Source of the DNA: a virus
Length of the DNA stretch: 41,260 bases
Reading direction: 5' to 3' (one strand)
IMG/VR virus record: IMGVR_UViG_3300020187_003404
Location: 1 to 41,260 of that record
How positions within the stretch are numbered: position 1 is the stretch's first letter; the number at the start of each line of letters is the position of its first letter. The position numbers and the translations under genes are program-made. The notes beneath the pieces are model-generated. The model did not search any database and was not told the DNA's origin. It was given only the letters and a program-made list of their open reading frames with translations. This document shows positions 8,477 through 16,899 of this stretch, piece by piece.

Positions 8477-9275
8477 TTTAAATAAAAATTTTTTAACAGT
8501 AGTTTGCACTACTAATGAAAAATATATGCAATATCTTTACCCGTTTTTAGCTTCAATTAATAAAAATTGTAAGCAAATAAACGTTATTATACGGCTTGTA
8601 AATGTTACGTCAAAACTCAGCATGTATGACAATTTTAATACATTTTACATAAATGAAGTTAAGAAATTTGATAATGGTATTATTATTAATCAAGAAGACA
8701 GTAAAAATCTTAATTTTTTAGAATTAAAAGATATAGTAAAAAATAATATATTAGGTAATTCAATTTTTAAGAAAAAAGAAGCTGTATATTGTAGTAATAT
8801 AAAATTTAATACAATTAATACATTATTATATAACGGATTTAAACATATATGTTATTTAGATGTAGATACTATTGTAAGAAAAGATTTTAATAATTTGATT
8901 GATATTACAAAAAAATATGATATAGCCATGTTTATAGATGATAACGATATTAACAGTTATACAACGAAATATGGTGATTCATATATGGGGTTAAATGCAG
9001 GTTTTATGTATATTAATAATACAAACGCATCTAAAGTCTTTTATAATATATTAGAAAAAAAAGTAAATGCTGATATTTTTGATATTGAAGCGGATGAGGT
9101 AGAATTTCAAAAACTATACAAAAATAGTAATATAAAAATGTTTAATGTTAGCTCAAAATATAAAGATAATGGACCGGTATATAACTTTGATAGTTATATG
9201 TGGAGTGGTCAGTCTGATGAAAAGGTATATAATACAATTTTTAAAGATGAATTGCGGAAATATTATATCAGTTGA
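8454..9275 (+). CDS. GT8-like glycosyltransferase, paralogue 2
   Basis: This 273-residue protein has the same plan as its upstream neighbour: an N-terminal FLTVVCTTNEKYMQYLYPFL unit, then YCSNIKFNTINTLL, a near copy of a segment in paralogue 1, then CYLDVDTIVRKDF with the DxD at about residues 136-138. GLNAGFMYIN precedes the C-terminal YKDNGPV and MWSGQSDEK signature. Tandem duplication followed by divergence is the simplest explanation. It overlaps the previous gene by 23 nt. It probably adds a sugar to the same or a related acceptor; the donor is unknown. Confidence 0.72.
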   Translation: MNVKSINDLNKNFLTVVCTTNEKYMQYLYPFLASINKNCKQINVIIRLVNVTSKLSMYDNFNTFYINEVKKFDNGIIINQEDSKNLNFLELKDIVKNNILGNSIFKKKEAVYCSNIKFNTINTLLYNGFKHICYLDVDTIVRKDFNNLIDITKKYDIAMFIDDNDINSYTTKYGDSYMGLNAGFMYINNTNASKVFYNILEKKVNADIFDIEADEVEFQKLYKNSNIKMFNVSSKYKDNGPVYNFDSYMWSGQSDEKVYNTIFKDELRKYYIS

Positions 9276-9292
9276 ATGATGTTAATAATAAT

Positions 9293-9300
9293 TATAAATA
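9293..9300 (+). promoter_or_regulatory. T4-type late promoter box TATAAATA inside the sugar island
   Basis: A perfect TATAAATA in the 34-nt gap before the 9310 gene. The distance to the ATG is 9 nt, longer than the usual 5, so this one may give a short leader. Confidence 0.5.
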
Positions 9301-9309
9301 ACATTATAA

Positions 9310-9867
9310 ATGATGGATGTAAAACATAATATGTATAATAAATTACACTTAAATTTTTTAACTGAAGATAATAGGCAGCAAATATATAAATGGATTGAAA
9401 CTAACCCTAATCTTGATCAAGATGATAATAATAAATTAGGGTTCGCTTCTACATATAGTATAGATCAAATACCAGATTTTCTTGAATCTTTTAAAGATGA
9501 TAAATTTAATGTATATAATTTTATCGGGTTTTATACATATAAAAATGGTTTTATTGAACCTCATGTTGATTCAGATTTTTATAGTTACGTAAAAAGACGT
9601 ATTGATCCAGGTTTAATTATTAATTTACCTCAGACTATTGTATATTATGTAGATGTATGTAAAAACATGATCGGTGGCGAAATTGTAGTTGACGATAAAA
9701 TAAAGCCTATAACTAATTCATATATTGAATTAGAAAGAAATAAATTGCATAGTGTTACGAGTGTAGAGAGCTACGATACACCTCGAATGACGTTAGTTTG
9801 TGAAAAATATAAAATATTAAAACCGTATTTAAGCAAATTAAACTTACCAATACACCGTAAAGGTTGA
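9310..9867 (+). CDS. 2-oxoglutarate/Fe(II)-dependent oxygenase-like protein
   Basis: This 185-residue protein shows the iron triad of the 2OG-Fe(II) superfamily: H85 and D87 in IEPHVDSDF, H147 in NKLHSVTSV, and R159 in DTPRMTLVC, the expected 2-oxoglutarate-binding Arg 12 residues after the distal His. GGEIVVDD at about 122 fits the strand before the distal His. Such enzymes hydroxylate or oxidise proteins, sugars, lipids or bases. In this setting a sugar or glycan substrate is likely, but a base-modifying role is not excluded. The start may be the first or second of two adjacent ATGs. Confidence 0.65.
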   Translation: MMDVKHNMYNKLHLNFLTEDNRQQIYKWIETNPNLDQDDNNKLGFASTYSIDQIPDFLESFKDDKFNVYNFIGFYTYKNGFIEPHVDSDFYSYVKRRIDPGLIINLPQTIVYYVDVCKNMIGGEIVVDDKIKPITNSYIELERNKLHSVTSVESYDTPRMTLVCEKYKILKPYLSKLNLPIHRKG

Positions 9868-9891
9868 TTTAGTATAAACATACTATATAAT
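9864..9891 (+). promoter_or_regulatory. Sigma70-type promoter TTGATT-16-TATAAT before 9900
   Basis: The -35 TTGATT is at 9864-9869 and the -10 TATAAT at 9886-9891, spacer 16 nt. The ATG at 9900 follows 8 nt after the -10. The -35 overlaps the stop codon of the oxygenase gene. Confidence 0.5.
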
Positions 9892-9899
9892 AGTAGTAA

Positions 9900-10835
9900 A
9901 TGAATATTGCTATTATTGGTGGTTCTGGTTTTATCGGGACATATACAACTCGTGAACTTATATCATATGATCATAATGTAACTATTATTGATACAAATAT
10001 ACCTGATAGCATATTTACCGATAAAGAAATGGAGAGCATTAATCGAATTAAATGTAATGCACTTAATTTTTCTAATCTAAAAGCGTCATTGAGTGATAAA
10101 TCTATAGATGCTGTATATATGTTAGCAGCTATATCAGACAGTAAAGAAAATCATAATGATATTCAACATGCAGTTAATACCAATATAATGTGTTTAACAA
10201 ACACGTTAAAAGCTATGGAAGAGTTAAATATACCTAGAATTATTTTTTCATCAACTGTATGGGTATATAGTGTATGTAAAAATGATGTAGTTGATGAGAT
10301 GTCAGATTTATCAATAAGTGATAGTGATCATATTTATACTACATGTAAGCTAACATGTGAATCAATAATTAAGAATTATTGTTCAGTACGTAATATTGAT
10401 TATACAATATTACGGTATGGAATTGCATATGGTCCAGGTTGCCATCCAGATACGGTATTATCTAAATTTATAAATAATGCATTAACAGGTGTACCACTTA
10501 CTATAACTGGTAACGGTTTAACATATAGAAACTTTTTATATGTTACAGACCATGCAAGAGGTAATCGTTTAGCTTTATCAGATAAAGCTAAGAATCAAAT
10601 TATAAACTTAGATGGTCCAGACAAAATTACATTATTTGACGTTGTAAACCGAGTAACTGAACTGTCAGATAAGAGTTACAATGTTACTGTAAATCATATG
10701 GATAGGAGAAAAGGTGATTATAACGGTAAAACAGTTAATAACAACAAATCAAAAGAAATATTAAATTGGATACCATCAGTAGATTTTTTAACAGGTTCTG
10801 AAAATCTTTATAATTTTATAAAAAATGAGAAATGA
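9900..10835 (+). CDS. NAD-dependent epimerase/dehydratase (extended SDR)
   Basis: A 311-residue extended short-chain dehydrogenase. IGGSGFIGTYTTREL is the GxxGxxG NAD(P)-binding loop, IIDTN ends strand 2 with the acidic residue that favours NAD, SSTVWVYS is the active-site Ser/Thr strand, and YTTCK is the catalytic YxxxK. RYGIAYGPG matches the substrate-binding turn of UDP-glucose 4-epimerase-like enzymes. It probably makes or interconverts a nucleotide sugar used by the neighbouring transferases; the exact sugar is unknown. It has its own promoter-like element and overlaps the next gene by 11 nt. Confidence 0.8.
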   Translation: MNIAIIGGSGFIGTYTTRELISYDHNVTIIDTNIPDSIFTDKEMESINRIKCNALNFSNLKASLSDKSIDAVYMLAAISDSKENHNDIQHAVNTNIMCLTNTLKAMEELNIPRIIFSSTVWVYSVCKNDVVDEMSDLSISDSDHIYTTCKLTCESIIKNYCSVRNIDYTILRYGIAYGPGCHPDTVLSKFINNALTGVPLTITGNGLTYRNFLYVTDHARGNRLALSDKAKNQIINLDGPDKITLFDVVNRVTELSDKSYNVTVNHMDRRKGDYNGKTVNNNKSKEILNWIPSVDFLTGSENLYNFIKNEK

Positions 10836-11649
10836 TTGGTCAAAACAATATTATATATATAACGGTAAACTTAATCTAAGTACTAATGTATGCATTGATA
10901 AATATAATATAAATGTCAATTTAGACGTCACAAAATACAATGATGCGTATGCATCTTATAATATATTATCTAATTATTATAACGTTGATATAAAAAACAT
11001 AGCAATTGGTTTAGGTTTAAGTGAACTAATAATTAGATTATTACAATTTTTAAAAATAAATAAATTATCATTATCTGTACTTGATAAACCAACATGGCAA
11101 CCTGTAGAATTATACCAGAATATTTTAAATATAAAACATGGTAATGATGTAGCTTACATTGCTAGTCCTAATGGTAATACTGGTAGTATATGCAATATAG
11201 ATGAAATATTAAAAAAATTTAAATTAGTAATATTAGATGAAGCTTATGGTGATTTTTATAAAAAAATACCGGCATGTTATTCGGAAAGAGTTATTATATT
11301 AAAAACATTAAGCAAATCATACTCGTTACCAGGTGCTCGATTTGCATGGTGTTTTGCTTCTAATGAAATTATTAATACTTTACAGGAATTAAGACCTGCT
11401 CATATTACAATAGGTAATATTGATAATTATTTAAAGTGTATATTAAATGATATAGAGTTTCACGTAGAAAGAATGAATGAAACAAAAATGTATATTGAAA
11501 ATAAATTTTGTTGTTCTAATAGTAACGGTAACTTTGTTATTTTTAATAAAAAATATAAACATATTCATGATAATTTTATCATTAAAGATAGTAGAAGAAT
11601 GGCTTTAATAAATCTCGAAACATTTAAAAAAATAGAACATAATATATAA
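10825..11649 (+). CDS. Short class I/II (HisC-like) aminotransferase
   Basis: A PLP-dependent fold type I enzyme: SPNGNTG (residues 124-130), LDEAYGDF (137-144, the Asp that binds the pyridine nitrogen) and SKSYSLPGAR, with K164 as the probable Schiff-base lysine and R172 of the conserved SKxxxxxGxR. The spacing matches histidinol-phosphate aminotransferase and CobD relatives. At 274 residues it is clearly shorter than the usual 350, with shortened N- and C-terminal arms. It could aminate a keto-sugar or another small acceptor. It overlaps the epimerase gene by 11 nt. Confidence 0.75.
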   Translation: MRNDWSKQYYIYNGKLNLSTNVCIDKYNINVNLDVTKYNDAYASYNILSNYYNVDIKNIAIGLGLSELIIRLLQFLKINKLSLSVLDKPTWQPVELYQNILNIKHGNDVAYIASPNGNTGSICNIDEILKKFKLVILDEAYGDFYKKIPACYSERVIILKTLSKSYSLPGARFAWCFASNEIINTLQELRPAHITIGNIDNYLKCILNDIEFHVERMNETKMYIENKFCCSNSNGNFVIFNKKYKHIHDNFIIKDSRRMALINLETFKKIEHNI

Positions 11650-11650
11650 T
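11623..11650 (+). promoter_or_regulatory. Possible weak promoter TTTAAA-16-TATAAT before 11657
   Basis: TATAAT at 11645-11650 lies exactly 6 nt before the ATG at 11657, as in the stronger early promoters, but the -35 (TTTAAA, 11623-11628) is poor. In this AT-rich stretch it may be chance. Confidence 0.25.
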
Positions 11651-11656
11651 AAACAT

Positions 11657-12277
11657 ATGAAAATTTTAATAATAGCTCCGCATGCGGATGATGAACTACT
11701 CGGAGTAGGTGGAACATCTCACAAGTATCTCAATGCTGGTGATGAAGTACATGTAATAATATGTGGGGTGAGAAAAAATGATGATGGTATTCAAATAGAA
11801 AAAGCTACAAAAGATTTTACATCTGTACATATTTTACCGTTTCAAGATGAATCATATAATATGGTAAAAAATAAATTATTAAAAAGTGTTGAAAAGATAT
11901 ATAATAATTTAAACCCAAATATAGTTTTTATACCTAATAAAGATGATTTTAATATGGATCATAAAACTGTTCATGAAGTATGTGAAGTTGTTTTAAGAAG
12001 GTATCAAAAACATTCACCTGATAAGATTTTAATGTATGAAATACCATCTTCTACAACACAATCATTTAATAATAACTTTAAGTGTAATTATTATGAAGAA
12101 ATTTCATTGGCTAATATAAATTCTAAAATAGAACGTTTTTATGAATATAAAAATGAAGTTAGAGAGTTTCCTAATCCGAGATCAAAACATGGAATTATGG
12201 TATATGGGATGTTTAGAGGTATGGAATGTAATACAATGTATGCAGAAGGATTTAATTTAATATATCAAAAATCATGA
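11657..12277 (+). CDS. PIG-L/LmbE-family deacetylase
   Basis: This 206-residue protein begins ILIIAPHADDELLGVGGT, in which PHADDE is the zinc-binding and catalytic motif of the PIG-L/LmbE family. NKDDFNMDHKTVHEV near residue 95 supplies the remaining metal-binding His. Family members remove N-acetyl groups from GlcNAc conjugates (GlcNAc-PI, mycothiol and bacillithiol precursors, aminoglycoside and lipoglycopeptide intermediates). Here it could expose an amine on an amino-sugar, consistent with the amidinotransferase encoded at 13696. It overlaps the next gene by ATGA. Confidence 0.85.
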   Translation: MKILIIAPHADDELLGVGGTSHKYLNAGDEVHVIICGVRKNDDGIQIEKATKDFTSVHILPFQDESYNMVKNKLLKSVEKIYNNLNPNIVFIPNKDDFNMDHKTVHEVCEVVLRRYQKHSPDKILMYEIPSSTTQSFNNNFKCNYYEEISLANINSKIERFYEYKNEVREFPNPRSKHGIMVYGMFRGMECNTMYAEGFNLIYQKS

Positions 12278-12897
12278 AGACAGTTTGGGATAATGTAGAT
12301 AAATTTGAAGAAATAATAGCAGAATATGCTGGTAGTAAATATGCTGTAGCTGTTGATAGCTGTACTAATGCATTGTTTTTATCAATGAAGTATTGTAAAT
12401 TAGGTGATAATTCTCTTGAATTTGTTGAAATACCAAAACGTACTTATATTTCAGTACCTATGCAAGCTATACATGCTGGTTATAAGGTAAAGTTTGTAGA
12501 TAAGTCTTGGTCTGGTGCATATAATATTGGTAATATACCAGTAGTAGATTCTGCTCAGAGATTTACCGAGCAAATGTTTAAACAGAATACTTTTTATTGC
12601 TTATCATTTAATTTTAAAAAAATATTATCAACAGGTAAAGGTGGTATGATTTTAACTGATGAAAAGCATGCTGCAGATTGGTTTAGACGAATGCGATATG
12701 ATGGTAGACCTTCAGTATATTATAATGATATGTTAAGAATGAGTGTTAAAGATATTGGTTATCATATGTATATGTCACCAGAACAAGCAGTTATGGGTAT
12801 ACAAAACTTTTATAATGTTAATAAGGAAGTTAATGTAGATAGTTCATCTAGTGATGATTATGCAGTAGACTTATCAAAATTAGATTGTTTCAAATGA
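12274..12897 (+). CDS. Short DegT/DnrJ/EryC1-type sugar aminotransferase
   Basis: Residues 12-40 (FEEIIAEYAGSKYAVAVDSC) match the start of DegT-family PLP enzymes. DSAQ near 92 and SFNFKKILSTGKGGM (101-115), with K106 as the expected PLP lysine, complete the core. IGYHMYMSPEQAVMGI near 161-176 matches the family's G-x-N-x-R/M region. At 207 residues it lacks much of the C-terminal domain of the usual 370-400 residue enzymes, yet the reading frame is intact and coupled to both neighbours by ATGA overlaps. It may be a minimal enzyme, a non-catalytic form, or a decayed gene. Confidence 0.75.
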   Translation: MKTVWDNVDKFEEIIAEYAGSKYAVAVDSCTNALFLSMKYCKLGDNSLEFVEIPKRTYISVPMQAIHAGYKVKFVDKSWSGAYNIGNIPVVDSAQRFTEQMFKQNTFYCLSFNFKKILSTGKGGMILTDEKHAADWFRRMRYDGRPSVYYNDMLRMSVKDIGYHMYMSPEQAVMGIQNFYNVNKEVNVDSSSSDDYAVDLSKLDCFK

Positions 12898-13709
12898 AAA
12901 TAATAGTTTTAGGTTCTACAGGAATGGCTGGTAGGTATATCTCAAGCTATCTAAAACAATATTTTAAGGTGGTAGAGTTAAATAGAAATCACTTTGATGC
13001 TTTAAATGCTGATGTAAATTATTTTGATGAAATAGTAAATCAAAATGATGTTGTAATTAATTGTGTTGGAATTTTAAAACCATATATTGATACTGTAGGT
13101 ATCAATGAAACACATATTATAAACACAACATTCCCTGTTATATTAAATAACATATGTAAACATAATGATGCAAGGTTCATACATATATGTTCCGACTGTG
13201 TATTTAAAGGAGATAAAGGTAACTACAGTGAGGTAGATAAGTGTGATGCAACTGATGTATACGCTATAACGAAGAAGAGAGTTATAAATGGTACTATAAT
13301 TAGAACATCATTTATTGGTAACGATTTAAATGATAATGGTGTTGGTTTAATGAAATGGATCATTAATAATCAAAATAAAACAATTGACGGTTACGTTAAC
13401 TGCTTATGGAATGGTATAACTGCTTTAGAATTAGCTAAACAAATTTATAAAATTATATTACATGAAAAATTTTGGAACGGTGTTCGTCATATTTTTAGCC
13501 CTACAATTATTAGTAAATATGAAATATGTAATTTGATAAACAAAACTTATAATTTAAATATTACTATTAATAAACAAAATGCATATATAATCGAGGGCAC
13601 TGTAATAACTAATTGCTTAGATAGATCGTTGTGTTCATTGTATGCAAACCCAGTTACGTGTAATTTTGAAACACAATTAGAAGAATTAAAAAAATATGAT
13701 AGTAAATAG
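12894..13709 (+). CDS. RmlD-like sugar-nucleotide reductase (SDR)
   Basis: The start is placed at the ATG that overlaps the preceding TGA, giving MKIIVLGSTGMAGRYI with the GxxGxxG cofactor loop. A TTG 9 nt upstream is less likely. NCVGILKPY, CSDCVFKGDKGNYSEVD and DVYAITKK (YxxxK) closely follow the layout of dTDP-4-dehydrorhamnose reductase and related enzymes. The product is about 271 residues, a little short for RmlD. It probably reduces a 4-keto nucleotide sugar; a deoxysugar is likely but not proven. It overlaps the amidinotransferase gene by 14 nt. Confidence 0.75.
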   Translation: MKIIVLGSTGMAGRYISSYLKQYFKVVELNRNHFDALNADVNYFDEIVNQNDVVINCVGILKPYIDTVGINETHIINTTFPVILNNICKHNDARFIHICSDCVFKGDKGNYSEVDKCDATDVYAITKKRVINGTIIRTSFIGNDLNDNGVGLMKWIINNQNKTIDGYVNCLWNGITALELAKQIYKIILHEKFWNGVRHIFSPTIISKYEICNLINKTYNLNITINKQNAYIIEGTVITNCLDRSLCSLYANPVTCNFETQLEELKKYDSK

Positions 13710-14790
13710 CCATAATGAATGGGATCAATTAGAAGAAGTAATTGTAGGTGATGGATTCCCTACTAGTATACCTGCTTTGGATTTTTCATTTAAACTTTTT
13801 TTTAATGATAATATTTTAGGCAAAAAAATTGATGTTACACAATATATTAATAAAAGGCATGTTGAAGAACATTCTGAAGATATTGAAAAATATGTTAAAT
13901 TACTTGAGTCGTTAGAGATTATAGTTAAAAGACCGAAACGACCTATAAAGGTTAATAAAATAAAATCTCCGCATTGGGATACTACTGATCACCCAGCTTT
14001 AAATGTTAGAGATTTATGTATGATTGTAGGTGATACTATAATAGAAACACCACCTTCATGTAGATGGCGTATATATGAAAATGATTATATGAAACATCTC
14101 TTTTTAAATTATTTTAAAAATGGATGTAAATGGTTATCAGCTCCTAGACCGTTATTACTTGAAAATAGTTTTGATACATCATATATTGATGATATGAATG
14201 GTTTAAGAGGTTATCATGATCATATTAAAAAATCTGAGCATTATATGGATCATGGCCATGAAATAATGTTTGATGCGGCAAATTGCGTTAGACTAGGTAG
14301 ACATATTTTAATGAATGTTAGTAATAAAAATAATTATTTAGGTGCTAAATGGTTACAGAATACAGTAGGGGATAATTATAAGGTAATTACAACAGAAATA
14401 ACTGATTCGCATATTGATTCATCATTTTTACCATTAAAACCGGGCGTTGCTTTAGTTATGAGAGAGGATATAAAAGATAAATTACCAAATATATTTAAAA
14501 ATTGGGATTTAATATATATACCTTTAAGAGATAGATCTGCAGATGAATATAATAAACAAGAGGTTAAATTAGCTTCACCCCGTATTGAATTAAATGTATT
14601 ATCAATTAATAAAGAATTAATAATATGTCACCCGCAATATGAGAGTATATTAAATCGTAAATTAAAAAAACATAACATACAAGCAATTGGTACCCCATTT
14701 AGGCATTGTGAATTATTTAGCGGGGCCCATCATTGTACTACGTTAGATATCAGAAGACAAAGTGTTTTAGAGGATTATTTTAATGAGTAA
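13696..14790 (+). CDS. Glycine/inosamine-type amidinotransferase
   Basis: This 364-residue protein is of full family length. The catalytic triad of L-arginine amidinotransferases is in place: D193 (IMFDAANCVRLGR), H239 (ITDSHIDSSFLPL) and C347 (SGAHHCTTLDIRR), with spacings close to those of human AGAT. The family moves the amidino group of arginine onto an amine (glycine in creatine synthesis, scyllo-inosamine phosphate in streptomycin synthesis). Surrounded by aminotransferases and a deacetylase, it suggests a guanidino-sugar or guanidino-cyclitol. Its acceptor is not visible. It overlaps 12894 by 14 nt and the next gene by 8 nt. Confidence 0.85.
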   Translation: MIVNSHNEWDQLEEVIVGDGFPTSIPALDFSFKLFFNDNILGKKIDVTQYINKRHVEEHSEDIEKYVKLLESLEIIVKRPKRPIKVNKIKSPHWDTTDHPALNVRDLCMIVGDTIIETPPSCRWRIYENDYMKHLFLNYFKNGCKWLSAPRPLLLENSFDTSYIDDMNGLRGYHDHIKKSEHYMDHGHEIMFDAANCVRLGRHILMNVSNKNNYLGAKWLQNTVGDNYKVITTEITDSHIDSSFLPLKPGVALVMREDIKDKLPNIFKNWDLIYIPLRDRSADEYNKQEVKLASPRIELNVLSINKELIICHPQYESILNRKLKKHNIQAIGTPFRHCELFSGAHHCTTLDIRRQSVLEDYFNE

Positions 14791-15553
14791 AAATGTAATA
14801 TGTTTTTCAACTGATGCAAATTATATCAAATATGCAGAATTATTAACAAAAACGATTTATAAAAATAATATAAACTCAGATGTATATTGTCGATGCGTTG
14901 ATTTTACATCAGATGAAAAAAAACATATTAATAAAAAAATTGATTGTACTTTATTTTTTGATGACCCTGGGTTAAGTAATAAAAAGTCAATTTTAAAAGA
15001 ACAAGAGCATAATATATCATATACAAAAATATATAAAGCTGGTATATATAATACAGAATCTATATTAAATCTTAAAAAAATGCTATACAGTCCACGTAGC
15101 GTATATACATGTCATAGTAGGTTTAAAAGTATTTTAGAATTATTCAAAAAAGGTTATGAACGTGTATTATCTTTAGATTGTGATACAATAGTAATGCGGA
15201 ATTTTGACCATATTTTTAATATAGAAGGTTTTGATTTACATACTATTAAACCGTCAGAAAATTATAATAGGGAAGATTTTTTTAAAAATGAAGGTATGTT
15301 ATTGTTTGTTAATACCAAAGATACAATTACATTCTTAAATAATGTATGTAATGGTATATTTACAGATCTTAATTACTTGAATTGGAATATTGATAGTAAA
15401 ATTTTAACAGAAGAATATAACCGAAAAAAAATTAGTATAAATTTTTTAGATTACAGTTATAAGGACAGGAATATGCAAGACAATTCATATATGTGGTCAG
15501 GAGATAGTATTAATAAATATAAATCAAAGTTTGCTAGTCAGTTAAAATTTTAA
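14783..15553 (+). CDS. GT8-like glycosyltransferase, paralogue 3
   Basis: A 256-residue relative of the proteins at 7676 and 8454. It begins NVICFSTDANYIKYAELLTK, has YTCHSRFKSILELFKKGYER before LSLDCDTIVMRNF (DxD near residue 135), and ends with YKDRNMQDNSYMWSGDS, the shared Y-K-D ... MWSG signature. It is separated from its paralogues by seven genes, so it is not a fresh tandem copy. It overlaps the amidinotransferase gene by 8 nt, making joint translation likely. The donor and acceptor are unknown. Confidence 0.72.
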   Translation: MSKNVICFSTDANYIKYAELLTKTIYKNNINSDVYCRCVDFTSDEKKHINKKIDCTLFFDDPGLSNKKSILKEQEHNISYTKIYKAGIYNTESILNLKKMLYSPRSVYTCHSRFKSILELFKKGYERVLSLDCDTIVMRNFDHIFNIEGFDLHTIKPSENYNREDFFKNEGMLLFVNTKDTITFLNNVCNGIFTDLNYLNWNIDSKILTEEYNRKKISINFLDYSYKDRNMQDNSYMWSGDSINKYKSKFASQLKF

Positions 15554-15556
15554 GTT

Positions 15557-16159
15557 ATGGTAAAGATTATACATCAGACATGGGTTGATAGTAATATACC
15601 TAAACAATATCAAAAAAATTCTAAATCATGGTTAAATATACATACAGATTGGGAATATAAGTTATGGTTAGATTCAGATATTAAAATATTTATTAAAGAT
15701 AAATATCCTCAATATCTTACGTTATATAATAATTTTAAACATAAAATACAAAGAGTAGATTTTGCAAAATATTTAATAATCTTTGAATGTGGCGGTTTAT
15801 ATGTAGATATGGATGTTAAATGTTTTAAATCTATAAATTTATTATTAAATGGTTTAAAAGATAACTTTTTTTATGAAAATGTCTTCAATAAACAGATATT
15901 AGGTCCGTATATATTTTATTCACCAGGTAAAACAATAGCACTTAATAAAATTATAAAACATATACATAATTATTCCAAAATTAAACAAAAACATAATTCA
16001 GATATACTTGAAATAATGAATACAACTGGACCATATATGTTAAATTTAGTTTTAAATAAACAAGATGTAATTAAACATAGTTCACTGCATTTTGAAAATG
16101 TTAAAACATTAAATTCTTACGGTAAACATTATAAAGATTGTAATTGGTACAAAAAATGA
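15557..16159 (+). CDS. GT32-type glycosyltransferase (DXD sugar-binding, Och1-like)
   Basis: A 200-residue protein with the clear hallmarks of the Gly_transf_sug/GT32 family: KIIHQTW at the start, WEYKLWLDSD, then IQRVDFAKYLIIFECGGLYV followed by DMDVKC, which holds the DxD metal site. Family members transfer mannose, galactose or other sugars from nucleotide donors. It is short and ends soon after the core fold. It follows the previous gene by 3 nt and overlaps the next by ATGA. Confidence 0.85.
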   Translation: MVKIIHQTWVDSNIPKQYQKNSKSWLNIHTDWEYKLWLDSDIKIFIKDKYPQYLTLYNNFKHKIQRVDFAKYLIIFECGGLYVDMDVKCFKSINLLLNGLKDNFFYENVFNKQILGPYIFYSPGKTIALNKIIKHIHNYSKIKQKHNSDILEIMNTTGPYMLNLVLNKQDVIKHSSLHFENVKTLNSYGKHYKDCNWYKK

Positions 16160-16860
16160 GATTAATGGATATAAATATTTGCTATATTATAAATAATAAT
16201 GAAAAATATATAAATTTAACCTTAGATTCAATTTATTATATTAAAAAATTTTTTAAAAGCAAAAAATATAATTTAAAATTTTATGTTATAAGTGAGGTGA
16301 TGGTAAATTTACCTACTGATATAATAAACATTATATCACCATACAAGAATATACCATTATTACATCAGAGATTATATATATCAGAACTTTTAAATATAAA
16401 AAAAGTTATATTTTTAGATAGTGATACATGTATCACTAGATGTATTTCAAAGTTATGGGAAATTAATTTAAATAATAATATTGTAGGATGTGCTAAGCAT
16501 TATTTTTTTAACGATGAAGAAAAATTTTATCATAAATATGAACTTAATTTTAAACCGTTTAATATATATTCACCTGTTTACTTTAATTGCGGAGTGCAGT
16601 TAATCGATTGCGTTATGTGGAAGAATAATAATATAACATATAAAATGAAAAGATTGTATAAAGAATTAAAACATCTAGATCACCCACATTATAAACTTGA
16701 TGAGCCTGTATATAATACTATATTACGAGGTAAAATATTTAATATTGATATAAAATGGAATTATTACCCAGTTAATGATTTTCACCGCGGTTATTTAACT
16801 CACTATTATGGTATAAATATAAAAAATAAACCACAGCATGCTGAGTTTTTAAAAAAATAA
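16156..16860 (+). CDS. Glycosyltransferase family 8 protein
   Basis: The start is taken at the ATG that overlaps the preceding TGA. The 234-residue product opens with INICYIINNNEKYI, has LHQRLYISELLNIKKVIFLD followed by SDTCI with the DxD, then YFNCGVQLIDCVMWK, the N-x-G-x-x-x-x-D element of GT8. Close to the end is HAEFLKK, where GT8 enzymes often carry the closing His. It is the last gene of the first sugar island and is followed by 39 nt before the Hc1-like gene. Confidence 0.82.
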   Translation: MRLMDINICYIINNNEKYINLTLDSIYYIKKFFKSKKYNLKFYVISEVMVNLPTDIINIISPYKNIPLLHQRLYISELLNIKKVIFLDSDTCITRCISKLWEINLNNNIVGCAKHYFFNDEEKFYHKYELNFKPFNIYSPVYFNCGVQLIDCVMWKNNNITYKMKRLYKELKHLDHPHYKLDEPVYNTILRGKIFNIDIKWNYYPVNDFHRGYLTHYYGINIKNKPQHAEFLKK

Positions 16861-16899
16861 CAGTTGTATTAAATTTTTAATAAAATAAGTAATGTTAAT

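Noticed and set aside
12274-12897. Calling the short DegT-like gene a pseudogene
   Set aside because: The frame is intact, the PLP lysine region is present and both ends overlap neighbours in the ATGA manner of expressed genes; a decayed state remains possible and is noted as a finding.
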